Assembly (NCBI GenBank): GCA_026419775.2 | Contig: JAOPGA020000496.1 | Coordinates: 62,001-126,000, forward strand | Length of the DNA stretch: 64,000 nt | Direction: 5' to 3' | From: Acrasis kona | Lineage: Eukaryota; Heterolobosea; Eutetramitea; Acrasida; Acrasidae | Part shown: piece after piece, positions 20,713 through 33,074 of the stretch | How the letters are laid out: each line of letters opens with the position of its first letter | Numbering within the stretch: position 1 is the first letter of the stretch | Made by a program: the position numbers and the translations under genes | Notes under the pieces: generated by a model | What the model was told of the DNA's origin: nothing | Database searches by the model: none | The model's input: only the letters and a program-made list of their open reading frames with translations

Positions 20713-22529
20713 TTATTCATTCGCACTTTCTGGTGCTGTGCTCAATTCTCTGATAACCAGTACATAATCCTCCTCAGAATTTTCAGCTCCTTCATTCTGG
20801 AAATGTTGCTCCTCAAATAAACGACGCACCGTTATACTCACTGGTTTTCTTTCCGAATTAACGACCATGATGGCATCAAGTTGCTCACAAGATTTGAAGA
20901 AGTTCGGCTTTAGTTCTTCAAATAAATGATTGATTAATGTGTGCCTAGAAAGATCGGGGAACAGTGTGTCGAATTTTTGGTTAGTCTGTAGGATGGATCC
21001 GTCTGATGTCACCATCACGACGGCATCGGAAACTGCATTCACACAAGCGCGTAGTTTCATGTCTTGGGTCATTGTTCTCTTCATGATTGAATTTAATGCC
21101 TGGACCATGGTAGAGAATGTGTACTGTATGCTTTGTATTTCCCAAAGTATTGAATTGTACTGGGTGACTTCCTCAAACGATGATCTTGAAATTTCCTTCA
21201 TTTGATTGTTGAGTTTGTTGAGCGGACTGACGATGAGGTACGCCAAGAAACTCGACCCGATTGAAAATATGATCAACGCTGCAAATGTAACCAAAACAAC
21301 GATGATAATACTGTCATAAACTTTCTGCATAATATCGGTTTCTGGAATGATGACTAGAACTGTCCATCCAATCTCACTGTTCGCAAAGCTCTCCACTTGG
21401 ACCAACTAAAAGTCAACCATGATTTTTGTAAAAATGAACTTACGTATGAGGAAGCACCAATGTTCATTTTTGTTTTGATTACTGGAAACAATGACGTTTT
21501 GTACGTTGCTTGCAGACGTTTAAGGATATTATTCACAACCGGATCGCTGCTGGCATTTGCAAACAACAAATTATTGAATCCGTCGGTTACATTACCCGAC
21601 GAAAAACCAACCATATAACCATTCTTATCAATAATAAGAGCTCTACCGTTATTGGTTACATTAAGTTTATGAAGGAACTGGTTAATAGCAAGCGTACTAT
21701 AATCTACGGTGGCTAAAGCTATCAAATCACCGGTGGTCGAATTGTAGTATGGTGCGACTGCACTTAATGTGATCGTGGCTGTGAATGCATCCACATACAA
21801 ATCAGCCCAAATTGCTTTTTTCGCCTCTACACATTCTACGAACCAGGGTCTTTTAGAGACCTTGAATGGCGTGAGATCAAAACCTTCTGTTATAACCTCT
21901 CCTGTGACGTTGTTTGCATAATAGTTGAGTAGTCCACTTGAATTGTGTAAAACCTCTTTATATGTCAACACCTCATTTGTTGTTGCAATGGTACCGAGGA
22001 AGTATAGTTCATCAAGTGGCGTTGAGATGTATACTGCATTGATTGCTGGGGTGGCATCTGTAAAGGACGGAGCGTGGATGGTACCTAAAAGTGCGGGAGC
22101 AAGAATGCTTCTTATGCTATACTTATCGTAATGGTTAGGGTTCCTCATCATTTGTAGGATGGCCTGCTGGTTAATGATTGGTGGTACAGAAAGCATGAGT
22201 GAGCATTGGTTAACTATTCCCAAACTGATTTGGTCCTGCAAACGAGTCGCAACGTCAGATATGCCAACCTGTGACAAGGAGAATCCTATTACCCAAACGA
22301 TTACTACAATCGTGACTGCTTGTACAATGAATGCGAGTGGTAAAATGGCACACAATGAACACATTCTTTTCCACGAACCACTTGAAGCGCTTCGTGCGTC
22401 CCTTATTTTCTTGAGTGAGTCTGTTGTAGATTGTGCTCTCCTGCTTTGTGTTGTTCTTGGTGTAGAGACTGGAAACTCTGGAGTTACTGTCATCACACTC
22501 GTAGTTGACGTTGGTGTCGCTTCACTCAT
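20713..22529 (-). CDS. transmembrane sensor: dCache ectodomain, HAMP-like linker and PAS domain
   Basis: Receptor-like protein of 592 aa in two exons, joined over a 38-nt GTAAGT intron (21406-21443). A cytoplasmic Ser/Thr-rich N-terminus is followed by TM1 (about 62-86). The extracellular region has the dCache look: FKVSKRPWFVECVEAKKAIWADLYVDAFT, then ALIIDKNGYMVGF. TM2 lies near 400-425, then a HAMP-type helix pair (LIVSPLNKLNNQMKEI). A PAS domain follows (about 490-560; AVVMVTSDGSILQTNQKF). The protein ends about 40 residues later, so no cyclase, kinase or other output domain is present. It probably signals through partners. The ligand is unknown. Confidence 0.75.
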
Positions 22530-22854
22530 CTTCTCCTCGAATAAAGATCTATTTTCTGCATAAAAGAAAAGTAGTGCCTGACATGTGACGAATATATCAT
22601 TGTAAAGGAAACGGAATCAAAAAAAAACTCGTTGACTGGAATATTCAGTATTGATTGACTGTTGAATGGCCCACCTCATTTCTGCGAAGAACAAGTACCT
22701 AGGCGTCATTGTTGTTCATCGGGTTTTATTATAATTTCTACGCAGCGATCCGACACCGAAATTGGGCTATTATTTTAAAAGACTTACAATGGTTTTTTGG
22801 TGAATTATATTTTTAGATACGATAATTATACCGAAATTTCCAACAAAACACAAT
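22530..22854. promoter_or_regulatory. divergent intergenic region between sensor and carboxylase genes
   Basis: 325-bp AT-rich spacer between two start codons on opposite strands. It must hold both promoters. I see no strong TATA box, repeat or RNA fold. Confidence 0.3.
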
Positions 22855-25800
22855 ATGAGCTTCTTCTTGGACCAAGCCAGCACCGATTTCAATCCTAGTA
22901 CATACATGATTCACGCTGATGACTAACAGATCAAAGTGGCCCACTACAACAGTGAATGGTTTCTTAATGTTCTCAAGATCGATACTCCAAAGGTAAACTA
23001 CTTGTGAGACGTCGCTTACATTCGAACCAGAGTCTAACCTCCTTGGAGTCACTGTGGAGTGAAATGTCGGTCAAGCAGGTTTCCTCCTGGCTCAATCATC
23101 AAGGTGTAAAGGACGCTGACGTTGCCACCGATCAAATCAAGAGGTTGCTAAACGCAAAGACGTCCGAACAAATGGATCAAATCCTTGAGGAAATGGACGA
23201 CGTTTCAGCTTACTGGTGAGTATAATCATCAACATCATGTCCTTACCCGTAGTGCCGTACGTATCATTCATATTCGCATCCATTTATGCGACTTGGATAA
23301 AATGGCTGCCTCTACTCACAAACCAACCAAACATTTGAGGGGAAGAAGCATGGATCTTAGTGCAGTAGATAATACCGGTGGTGTTTTAGACACAAAGCTG
23401 ATCATCCAATCGTTTTTGGATTACCTATCTTACACTCACAACAACACAACCAACTCCAACCTACCAGACACAATGGCCAAGTTTAGAGAGTTATTAAGCA
23501 ACATCAACTTGAGATTGGTGTCCACCGTCCATCCTAACGAAACAGAGAGAAGTACCAACTTGCAACATTATGATTACATTCTTGAGGTAATTAACACTTT
23601 CGCTTCATTTTAACACGATCAGAAATACATTGAATGGAAGAGACTCAATGAGAGTTTGACAGGAATGCCATCCCAAGCATCAGAGTACAGAACCAGAAGA
23701 GAGAAGTTAAATCAACTCAGAAGGGACATTAAGGCTGAAATTGAAGGAGTCTTCCAGTCCGATCAAATGAGACCTAATCCAATTTCTGTCGAAAGCGAAG
23801 GAAGACGCTTGATGCAGAGATACAGCGTCATATTCAACGTTGTTCCTTTCCAACAAAAATTCATCAAGCATTTAGCCAAGGAAGCATACTACTTGTTCAT
23901 TGCCTCCGTTCTATCGGATAAACCTGAGTTCGTTAGTAAATTCTCCGAACTCTACGAACACACAAAGCACACCCGTACGGATCGTCTTCACACCATCAAA
24001 AAGACACTCGACTCGCTCAACATTGCAACCGTTGTTCCCAGAGTAGACATGCCCATCATCAAGTTCGGAACATGGAAAGGAGGTGATCGTGATGGTAATC
24101 CATTCGTCGTTGCCAGTTTCTCCAATCAAACTTTCATCGAACAAAAGTTATTCGTGTTGGAACATTACCTGAACATTGTGACCCAATTAGTGGACAAGAT
24201 CACGCCCTCCACCACTCAAATCGAAGTCAGCGACGACTTGCTCGAATCCATTCGTTCGGATCGTGCATTGTTCCCTTACATTGAGAACGTAAAGGGAGTG
24301 GAACCCTATCGTGCCAAATTACGTTACATGCAAGAAAAGTTACAAAATACCGTTCAACGTTGCACCGAAGTACTCAAGAAGGCAGGAGAGACCACTAGGC
24401 CATTAATGAGCAGCACGTTGCTGGGACCAACAGGTTACAACGACTCCAAATCGCTTCAAGATGACATTGAAGTCATTTACAGAAGTTTAATCAAGAACGG
24501 AGGAAAGAGTCAGGCCAGAAGTAATTTGCAAGATTTGAAAATTCTAGTGAGCACTTTCGGCATTCACATGTGCAGCATTGACTTTAGACAAACGAGCGAA
24601 AAGAACCGCGAGGCCATGTTGGAGTACTTGCAAATCACTCAACACGAGTCGGTTCAAAATGTGAATTATTCCAAACTCCCAGAGAGCGAAAAGAGAGAAA
24701 TCTTGTTGAAAGTGTTGACTGATCCCAAATTAGAGTTCAACCCTTGGTTAATTCCACAAATGAGCAAGATTACAAAAGACACATTCCAATCCCTTCTCGT
24801 CTTTTCCGATGCATCTGCAACCGATTCCAACAGCGTCGGTAAATTCATCATCAGCATGTGTCAAAACGTTAGCGATATCCTAACCACCATGGTGTTGATG
24901 CGCCTCACCAAACTCTTGTTCATCGACTCGTTAGGTAACATCAAATCCAATCATGACGTCACCGGGTTGTTCGAAACGATTGGTGATTTGGTCAACGCGC
25001 CCATTATCGTAAACGACCTTTTAAACATTAAATTAATTCGCCATCACATATTACAAGAAAGAGATGCCAGATTCACCGTCATGTTAGGCTACAGTGACTC
25101 CGTAAGAGATGGAAGTAGTTTAGCTAGCGATGCATTCGTAGCTAGAACAGGATTAGAGCTCAAAAGAGTAAAGGACTCCATCAATAAGCAACACGATACA
25201 AACATTAACTTGGTTTATTATCGTGGAAGAGGAGACACCTTACCAAGAGGTTTTGGAGGTAACATTAAAAAAGCAATTCTTTCTCAGAGCATAACTACCC
25301 TTGGAGAAGATCACACCGAGCAGAATAGATACTTGCGTAGGTATTCTAGCGAATCATCCGCTCTCGATCACTTGTGGAACATTTTTAGTGCACACGTGAG
25401 CGCAGTGGTGAGAGAATTACATCCTGATTGGGAAGTATTCCAACGTCATTTTGAATTCTTTGGTCGCTTAAGTAACATTGCCTGGCAAGATTTGGTAAGA
25501 GGTGAAAAGGGAGATGCATACTTTAGCATTCTTGATAAGTTTAGCATCTTACCGGTGTTACCCAAGTGTAGATTCGCCAGTAGACCAGTATGCAGGGAGG
25601 GCGTCAAATACGACATTGACAACATTCGTGCCATTCCATTCAGCATGGATTTGGCTCAAATGAGAGAATTCACTAGCGCATACTATGGAACAGGAACGGC
25701 ATTCGAAGTTGGAATTCAATTATTGAACAACGTCAGCGCTACATACAAGATTCTACAATCCATCGCAAAGGAACATGGAGCCGAACAAGCCTTGTCCACA

Positions 25801-26370
25801 TTCGAGTCCAATCAAAAGTTAACAAAACAAACCGATTCTACTCACGATAAGCAAATTGAAGATGGTCTCAAAGCTCTCATCGAGAGATTTGATTCGGTGG
25901 AGTTGGGATTGAAGAGCGTAGCTCAGTTATTGGTCGATTCAGAAAAGTACCCAAGTGCAATCGAATTACTACAAACCATGTTTACAAACTATGCACCATT
26001 CAGGTATAGCATCGAGAATAAAGAGATGGCGTTGGGTGTTAGATCGAAGGAGATTGTTGATGAGTACACTCGTGAGGCTAACGAGTTGCAAAGAAAGGTG
26101 TTGAAGGGAACTCAAGATGAAGCGGATCTTACAACAAAGTGGTTGACCAAGATTCAAAACAAATCAACGTTGGACAAGAGTGGACCTGGAGGTAGATTGT
26201 ATAACACTCCAGAGTTGAGATTGTTGCACAAGCTGCAAGGAAGATTTTTGAATAATTTCACCAAACAGAGCGAGAAGGGTGAAGTGGCAAGGAAGAGAGC
26301 AGAGGAGTTGAGCATCTATGTCCAAATGACCATATTGGCTGTGAGCGAAGGACTTGGATTTGGTGGTTAA
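22855..26370 (+). CDS. phosphoenolpyruvate carboxylase, divergent
   Basis: Fixes bicarbonate onto phosphoenolpyruvate to give oxaloacetate (anaplerosis). Length is about 1,121 aa over five exons. In-phase introns lie at 22993-23030, 23216-23252 and 23587-23622. A first intron from 22898 is likely but its acceptor is uncertain. Family motifs in order: RLVSTVHPNETER with the catalytic His, FGTWKGGDRDGNPFV, SIDFRQTSEKN, FETIGDL with a metal-binding Glu, GYSDSVRDGSSLAS with a metal-binding Asp, and YYRGRGDTLPRGFGG. The usual FHGRGGTVGRGGGP loop is changed at several sites although both Arg are kept. The C-terminus ends LGFGG, not NTG. An N-terminal helical extension of about 140 residues (MSVKQVSSWLNHQGV) is unusual. 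Confidence 0.88.
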
Positions 26371-26438
26371 ATAAACTTACTTGTCGTTATTCTTAATGTT
26401 ATTCTTGATGTGCCATATTTTTTGTATTTTGTTGTAAA

Positions 26439-27178
26439 ATGAAATTGTTCAACATACTGTGTTTATGTGTTTTGATATGCTTTGTTGCCGCTCAGGATGA
26501 AGTAATATATAAAGATATTACCGGCCGCTTACACATCTCAAGTATGTTCTATGTTACATGACACTTTTTTAACGATTAAAGAGGAAGAATTGGAGATTGG
26601 CGTACGTGTTGCTGTTAATATTAACGGGGACGATCGAGTATCGTATGTGAAAGCAGATGGAACATTTACATTGTATGATTTTCAATTAAAAGTCGATAAC
26701 TGACCACTTCAGATATGAACTACCCGCAGGCACCCACTACATTGATTTCTATAGCGTTAACTACTTAATACCTCAAATTCGCATCGATATCAGCCCTAAA
26801 ACTGGAAAGTATAGAGCCTTCGCCATAATTCCATCCACAAACGGTCAAGACAGCTATGGGGTCACACAAACACCAATAAGTGTAGTACCAACTTTAAATA
26901 TTAAACCCATATCAAAAAATGAGTATTTTGAAAGAGAGGAGCCCTTCGATCCATTTTCCATGTTGAAGAATCCTATGGCAATCACACTAATAGTCGGGCT
27001 TGGTATCGCACTTTTAGCACCAAAGCTTGTTGATCCTGAACAAATGAAGGAATTACAGGCCTCCATGAGCCAAAGTGAGAGTGAGATGAAGTCAATGATG
27101 TCTGGGTTTGGATTAGATGGCAATAAAGCTGTTGAGAATAAGAATCAAGTCAATCCTCAAGTAAAAAAGAAGCAATAA
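26439..27178 (+). CDS. EMC7: ER membrane protein complex subunit 7
   Basis: 219-aa subunit of the EMC insertase, which places tail-anchored and multi-pass proteins in the ER membrane. Signal peptide MKLFNILCLCVLICFVAAQ. An IgG-like beta-sandwich follows (VSYVKADGTFTLYELPAGTHYIDFYS). The conserved membrane end is SMLKNPMAITLIVGLGIALLAPKLVDPEQMKEL, with a polar tail. Two in-phase 40-nt introns (26542-26581, GTATGT; 26673-26712, GTATGA) were needed to read it. The match to the family's C-terminal NPM...PK motif is strong. Confidence 0.88.
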
Positions 27179-27259
27179 ACAATTATTAATAAATACGTAT
27201 TTGGCTCAAAGACATGATCTTCAACCTGTTTGTTTGAATCAAGAACTTTACAAGGCAAC

Positions 27260-29408
27260 ATGGATGAGTTCAAGAACACTGCCGCAAGTAGAAGGACTCT
27301 GTCTCTTCAATTACCACACGTTAAAACACCAAGACAGTCTGGTACTCCAGTCCCAAAAGATGACACAGAACTATATATACCGGGACCGAGACAGGCACTT
27401 TTGGAAGGAGAATTAATGCAAAAATCAAAGGATGCCCTATTAAGGACTTCTGCTGAGGGCATGCTGTCCCACAAACACATTACACCTCCATTAGGATTGC
27501 TGTTCCAAAATTTATATTCAAAGACAGACTTGCAAAAGAAAGTACTTCCAGAGAAAGTAAGGCGAAAATTCGGAGAACTACCCTCTTCCCCACAAATTGA
27601 CAAAGAAGATGCAAAACAATCTTATCAACACAACAACTATGGACACTCTAACTTATATGAAGCTTGCAATGAGTTTCTTAACGAGTACGAACTCCAAGAG
27701 ATCCAGAAGTCAAAACAAGCTTTTGAAGCGCTAATACAATCTGGTGATTATGGCATATCGACAAGCTTTAGAGGTTGTGACCACCAAGAATGCGAAGCAT
27801 TTGTTGAGGATTGTCTTGAACGTGTAGAAAGAAATTCAAATAGCGATGCTGGATATTGTTTGCTCTATATTGTATTAGGTTGCTATGGCGCCGTGCAAGG
27901 TGATGATTTTTCAAGCAAGAACAGATCGCAAATGGACAATATGAAGAGTAACTGCAAACTACTTTTAGACTGCAATGCACTACCAACCATTTATAATGCA
28001 TTTCAAAGACATGCATTCGCAGTCATGTAAGCATACTAATCCTCATCACTAATGACATTATAGAGATGGAAAGACGAAAGACAGCAGGCTAGTCAACTTG
28101 TACTCTAACATTTTGTACATTTTCCTAACAACCGTCATGTGGAAATGGGAGGAGAGAGCTACCATCGAACAAGTCAACGACGTACGTTACGATCTATGTA
28201 AGTATAACATCATCATCATTACTAACCATCTAGTCGGAAACGAAAAAACGCACATGACTAGAGTTTTAGTTTTACTATTAAAAGAGTCCATAGTAACCAA
28301 CACCAATCCATACATGCCACTCAACAAGATCATACTTTTATTATGGAAGTCATTGTACATTTTATTAGGCGCTCCACACTCATCCAACGAATCATTCGTC
28401 GTGTCCTCCGATATGACATTAAAAGAATCAAGAAACAAGAACACAGATCCAGAGTCAAAAACACCAAGAAATACAATAAAGGACGCATGCGAATCAGAAA
28501 AACTTTATCGTTTACTTTTACCAGACATGATGAACCTCATTGCCAGTCTTTTATTGGTCATGACGAGCGATCAAGATGCCAGAAAGAGAGAGATTAGTCT
28601 AAAGGGCGCATGTAGCATATTGTTCTATTTGATAAAACACTTCAAGAAGAGTCATCCTAGTCAAGGTCATTTTGTATGTCAACTGCTGATTGAAGCCAAC
28701 GCGCCAGTGTTGTTCATGAGGGTGTTGAGCGTTGATGTGTCCAAATACTTGAAGGCCGAGAGTGACGATCCTACCATTTGTTTAATGAGAGGAGAACAAT
28801 ACCAAGTACTTGATGAGAAGAACTATGAATGTAATAATGACATTACGTGGCGTAATGCATTCACCATATTGACTTTTTTGAGGTTGTTGCAAAAGATTAA
28901 TAAAGATTGTGAAGATACTGTTTTAAAGTTGATTCAACAAAAGGCACATCAAGTCTTGTATAGAATGTTTGCTTTTACTGATTGTAGATTGATTGTTATG
29001 TATTGTGCTAAAATCTTCAAGTCCATGTGGAAGAATATTCCACCCAAATGGCAGTCTTCTCACTTAAATGTTTTGAATTATGTGTACAAGTACGTGAAAC
29101 CGTTGATGGTTGATGGATGGTTGTCTAATCAACAGAGCAACAATCAACATAAGCGTCAATGTCAGGATGTGGCGAAAGGTGTTCAGTTGAATCTGCAAGA
29201 ATTTAATAGATTTAATTATGAACAATGGTGGAGGTCGTGTAAGGAGGATGAAGATGGTATGGTCGTTATACCAGATGAAAACTTTGTTCCAATTCAACAA
29301 ACAATGTTGATGTATGGTCGAACTCAAATTTCAGTCTCCTCTACAAATCAATATGAACAAATGTTGAACCACCTCCTTGCCACGTCAGATGATATCATGT
29401 GGATGTAA
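27260..29408 (+). CDS. STRIP1/2 (Far11) family STRIPAK scaffold protein
   Basis: 691-aa helical scaffold of the striatin-interacting phosphatase and kinase complex, which couples PP2A to GCK kinases. N-terminal and C-terminal halves lie in different frames and join over a 37-nt GTAAGC intron (28027-28063). A second 36-nt intron (28198-28233, GTAAGT, TACTAAC, CTAG) is a multiple of three without stops, so it is easily missed. Diagnostic segments are DSRLVNLYSNILYIF, WRNAFTILTFLRLLQKI and the C-terminal WQSSHLNVLNYVYKYVKP, DGWLSN and LQEFNRFNYEQWW. The N-terminus is disordered. Confidence 0.8.
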
Positions 29409-29496
29409 TAAATTTATTTTTTTAAACGTCTATTTTACTAATCACACGATGCCCACACTATTCTATTTCACAATTTCTTGCTGTGTTTCATTATAG

Positions 29497-31262
29497 GTGT
29501 CCGTTAGAGCACATCAGAGATGATGAACTAGATAACCAATCTTACAACGGGCTAAACCTTATTGTAGTTCCAAACAGCATTAAAATAGTACTTCTAAATT
29601 TAAACAGTGACAAGAACGAGGACAATGTTCTGCCGTAAGAACCCAGGCAGAGCAAGCCATAACAACTTGTTTTCTCTTGATAGTGAAACATCACCTAGAG
29701 AGGAAAACATGAATGAAGAGGAAGGGAACATTATTAAAATGGTAAAAATGCGTGGAACGCAACATTTCTTTTACATTCAACTTTAGAACAATAGAGATGT
29801 AATATTGAAAAAATACCTTGGGAGAGGCGCTTTTGGAAGTGTATACATTGGACTACTAGGTTTCCAAAAAGTTGCTGTAAAGTTCTACAGGAACATGCAA
29901 TCGGAAAAGCCGTTTTTGAGAGAGGTAGATTGCCTTAGTGCTTCGATACACCCCAGAGTCATGAGAATTATGGGGTTTGGTAGAATACCTGGCACTCAAG
30001 ATTTTTTTATGGTTAGTGAGTACGTAGGGTCGAGAACCATGAAATCCCTCCTAAAAGATTTTGATTATAACCTATACACCTGGGAGGATAGAGAGCGGAT
30101 AATGCTTGAACTTTTGCAAGCCCTAGCCCACCTAAACAAACTTGACATTTGCCATCATGACATCAAGCCTGAAAACATCCTAATAAGCGACAGCGGCCAC
30201 TCGTACATTGCTGACTTTGGAATGTCCACCCAACCTACACATTCTTTGGAATTACGTAGGCAAGGCAAAGGAACATTCACATATGTCTCTCCTGAAACTT
30301 TTGAGGACCAAATGTCTATAGAAAGCGACGTTTGGTCTTTAGGAGTTCTTTTTTACGAATGGTGCACGCACGGAGAGCTTCCATTTTTCGGAAAAACTGA
30401 ATGCGAGCTGAAAACGAACATCAAAACATGTCCACCCATGGAGTTTAATCCTCGATACAAAATACCTCAAGTGTGGCAAAAGATCATACTCAACAACATG
30501 TTGGATAAGAACGTACGAACTAGATGGTCGGCACAACGCATACTTGATGAGTTGGCCCTTAACCTCGAAGAAAGAGACACCATGTTTGATTCCGAGGCTG
30601 ACAGCATGAAGAGTGATGAGGAAGAGATCTCAACGACAACGACCACATCTGCCGAAAATGTCAACTCACAAACACTGCTTGAAAATTACGCTCTCAAGGC
30701 GCACGTCAGCTCGTTACACGAAATGAAAAATGATGTCACCTCGCACATGCACGACACAACACCCAACACACCGTACAACGTTCACCCAGCAACCACTTTT
30801 AAATCAGCACTAACAAATAATCACTCGTCATCAGAAATACATAACAACATTGCACACAGCAAGAGGGAAATACATCACAATCGAACATTAACATCACTGC
30901 CGGGCACGTTTAGTGCGATGGGAATACAAAACAATAGCAATCATCAACACTCTTTTACATTTCATGTTTCCCCGAGCAATAGTTACACAAACAATCCATT
31001 CTCGGCTTTTGAAAGCACGCGGCCTAATCACAGTAGGGAGATGAGCGGATTTAGAAGACCTAATTCTCAAATGAACTTACAATCTAACGAATGCATATGG
31101 AAGGATAAAAAGCGGTTGATGAGCCCTGAGATACAGGCGAGTGATATGGATGAGCCGATTATGAAGAAGAATAAACCTGTTGCTGAAAAGGAATTTGGAA
31201 AGATGATTGATTCTAGTATAGATGACATGATCATGAAGAGTTGTTTGGGCATGAACAAGTAA
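29497..31262 (+). CDS. protein kinase (5' end unresolved)
   Basis: The kinase domain is complete: Gly loop LGRGAFGSVYIG, VAVKFY Lys, catalytic ICHHDIKPENIL (HHD instead of HRD), ADFGMS, SPETFEDQ and DVWSLGVLFYEW. A Ser/His/Asn-rich tail of about 200 residues follows. An upstream exon (29497 to about 29637; LDNQSYNGLNLIVVPNSIKIVLL) joins over a GTAAGA intron ending TGATAG. A further 45-nt or so intron beginning GTAAAA at about 29742 precedes NNRDVILKKYLG. No in-frame ATG was found before 29497, so a 5' exon is missing; 29625 is an alternative ATG if the upstream exon is not used. Its family within the kinome is unclear. Confidence 0.75.
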
Positions 31263-31319
31263 TGTAATATTGTAAATAATGATTATAAGACATTGAAGAA
31301 TGTTTATTGATTTTCGTTG

Positions 31320-31420
31320 CTACAGTCTTTGTTGTATGTGTCTCTTCGCTTTGGCTTTCTGCATTTCAATGTATCCCTTCGAAATTCTTTTTTTATAATT
31401 ACGATCTTCCTTCAGCAGTT
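31320..31420 (-). CDS. last exon of a small basic protein (partial model)
   Basis: A minus-strand frame ending TAG at 31320-31322 reads LLKEDRNYKKRISKGYIE and then MQKAKAKRHIQQRL. It is preceded by a pyrimidine-rich TTATTATTTTAG acceptor and followed by an AATAAA signal. It looks like a C-terminal exon of a short, Lys/Arg-rich, possibly RNA-binding protein. I could not find a matching 5' exon in the 110 bp before the eIF2B start. It is convergent with the kinase gene. Confidence 0.4.
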
Positions 31421-31530
31421 CTAAAATAATAACATCGAACAACAACGTGACGATGCTCCCTCAATTACAATCGTTGTTCATATCACTTCCTCAAACGCAC
31501 AAACTTGGTTGACTTTTTAATACAAAAACA

Positions 31531-33067
31531 ATGACGGGTATGTGACCTACGAACACTGTGTTAACTTATGTTATTCAGAAGAACAAACATCATCTCCAAC
31601 TCTTGAGAAGAAACCAAAAGAGAAGAAGGAGAAAAAGGTAAACGTAGCAATCAATAAGAACATGACCAAAGAGGAAAGAAAAGCACTCTATGTATGACAA
31701 GTTTATTGATAATATAATTCACAATCATAGAGTAAACAAGTAGATAATAAAAAAACCTCTGGTAACACTCCACATGTTCCATCAACAGGTCAACAACCAA
31801 GAAAACAAAGCATCAAATCAGATCAAGCACCGACTCCAAGCGTTGCACAAACAAAAAATCAAGAAGCAAAACAACAACCCTCGAAACATCAAGATGGAAA
31901 GCAGCAGCAACCCAAATTACAAAACCAAAAACAACTGGGGCAAAAAAACAAGGTCGAACCAACAGAATCAACCAAACAAAATAGACTATTCTCACATTTA
32001 GACAAGTATGTGCACCCTGACAACCGGATCAACACGGCCATCAATGATCCCAAGCTCCATCCCATCATAGTACAACTAGGGTTACAATACGCCACAGGCG
32101 CCATAAGAGGAGGCAACGCAAGGACGTTAGCGCTCCTGATTGCATTAAAACAAGTCACGTCAGACTACGTCCAACTGGACACTGAAATCATGAATAGAGA
32201 TTTCGGAAACAAGATTGTGCCAATGATTGACTACTTGAAGCAGTTTAGACCGTTGAGCGTCGGAATGGGTAATGCCCTGCGACACATTAAACAAAAAATC
32301 TTCAAGTTGAATCCAGATCTATCAGCCAACGAGAACAAGAACAAGTTGGTGGAGGACATTGACATTTTCATCAAGGAGCGCATCACCGTCGCAGCAGAAC
32401 AAATCGTCAACAATGGAGTGGCCAGAATTACCAACGGAGATGTCATCATGACTTATGCCAGAAGCGAAGTCATCGAAAAGATTTTAACGAGAGCACATTG
32501 CGACGGAGGAAAGAGATTCAGAGTGATCATCGTCGATAGCAGGCCGAAGAACGAAGGAAGAGAGCTTTTGAATCGATTGTTGATTGCTGGAGTGGATTGC
32601 ACGTACGTTTACATTAATGCAGTCAGTCACGTCATGAAGGAGGTGACCAAGGTGATGATTGGAGCGAATTCCATGTTGAGCAATGGAAGTGTATATTCTA
32701 GAATTGGAACGGCACCCGTGTGCATGATGGCCAACAGTTACAACGTGCCGGTGTTGGTTTGTTGCGAGACGTACAAGTTTAGCGAGGGAACGCAATTGGA
32801 CAGCATCACGAGAAATGAGTTGGGAGATCCTCATGAGATGTGTACCATTGAGAGAAATCACATGAAACCTGTGCTGATGGGACACGAGAGCAATCCAAAC
32901 ATTCACGTTTTGAATTTGACCTATGATGTGACGGATATGCAGTTTGTGTAAGTGACACTTTTTGATTGGTTAATAACAACATTGATAGAGACATGGTGAT
33001 TACGGAGGTTGGAAGCATTCCACCTACGAGTGTTGCGGTTATTGTGAGAGAATATCGTCAAAAATAA
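31531..33067 (+). CDS. EIF2B4: translation initiation factor eIF2B delta subunit
   Basis: 471-aa regulatory subunit of the guanine nucleotide exchange factor for eIF2. Four exons join in phase over introns at 31538-31578 (GTATGT), 31692-31730 (GTATGA) and 32948-32988 (GTAAGT). The N-terminus is Lys/Gln-rich and disordered. The Rossmann-like core has GGNARTLALLIALKQV, ITNGDVIMTYARSEVIEK, RVIIVDSRPKNEGREL and KVMIGANSMLSNGSVYSRIGT. The C-terminus TEVGSIPPTSVAVIVREY is diagnostic. It ends 7 bp from the convergent desaturase gene. Confidence 0.93.
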
Positions 33068-33074
33068 AAAAAAC

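Noticed and set aside
31774-32001. Separate Lys/Asn-rich small protein
   Set aside because: It is the wrong frame of the disordered N-terminus of eIF2B-delta, which splices into the real frame.
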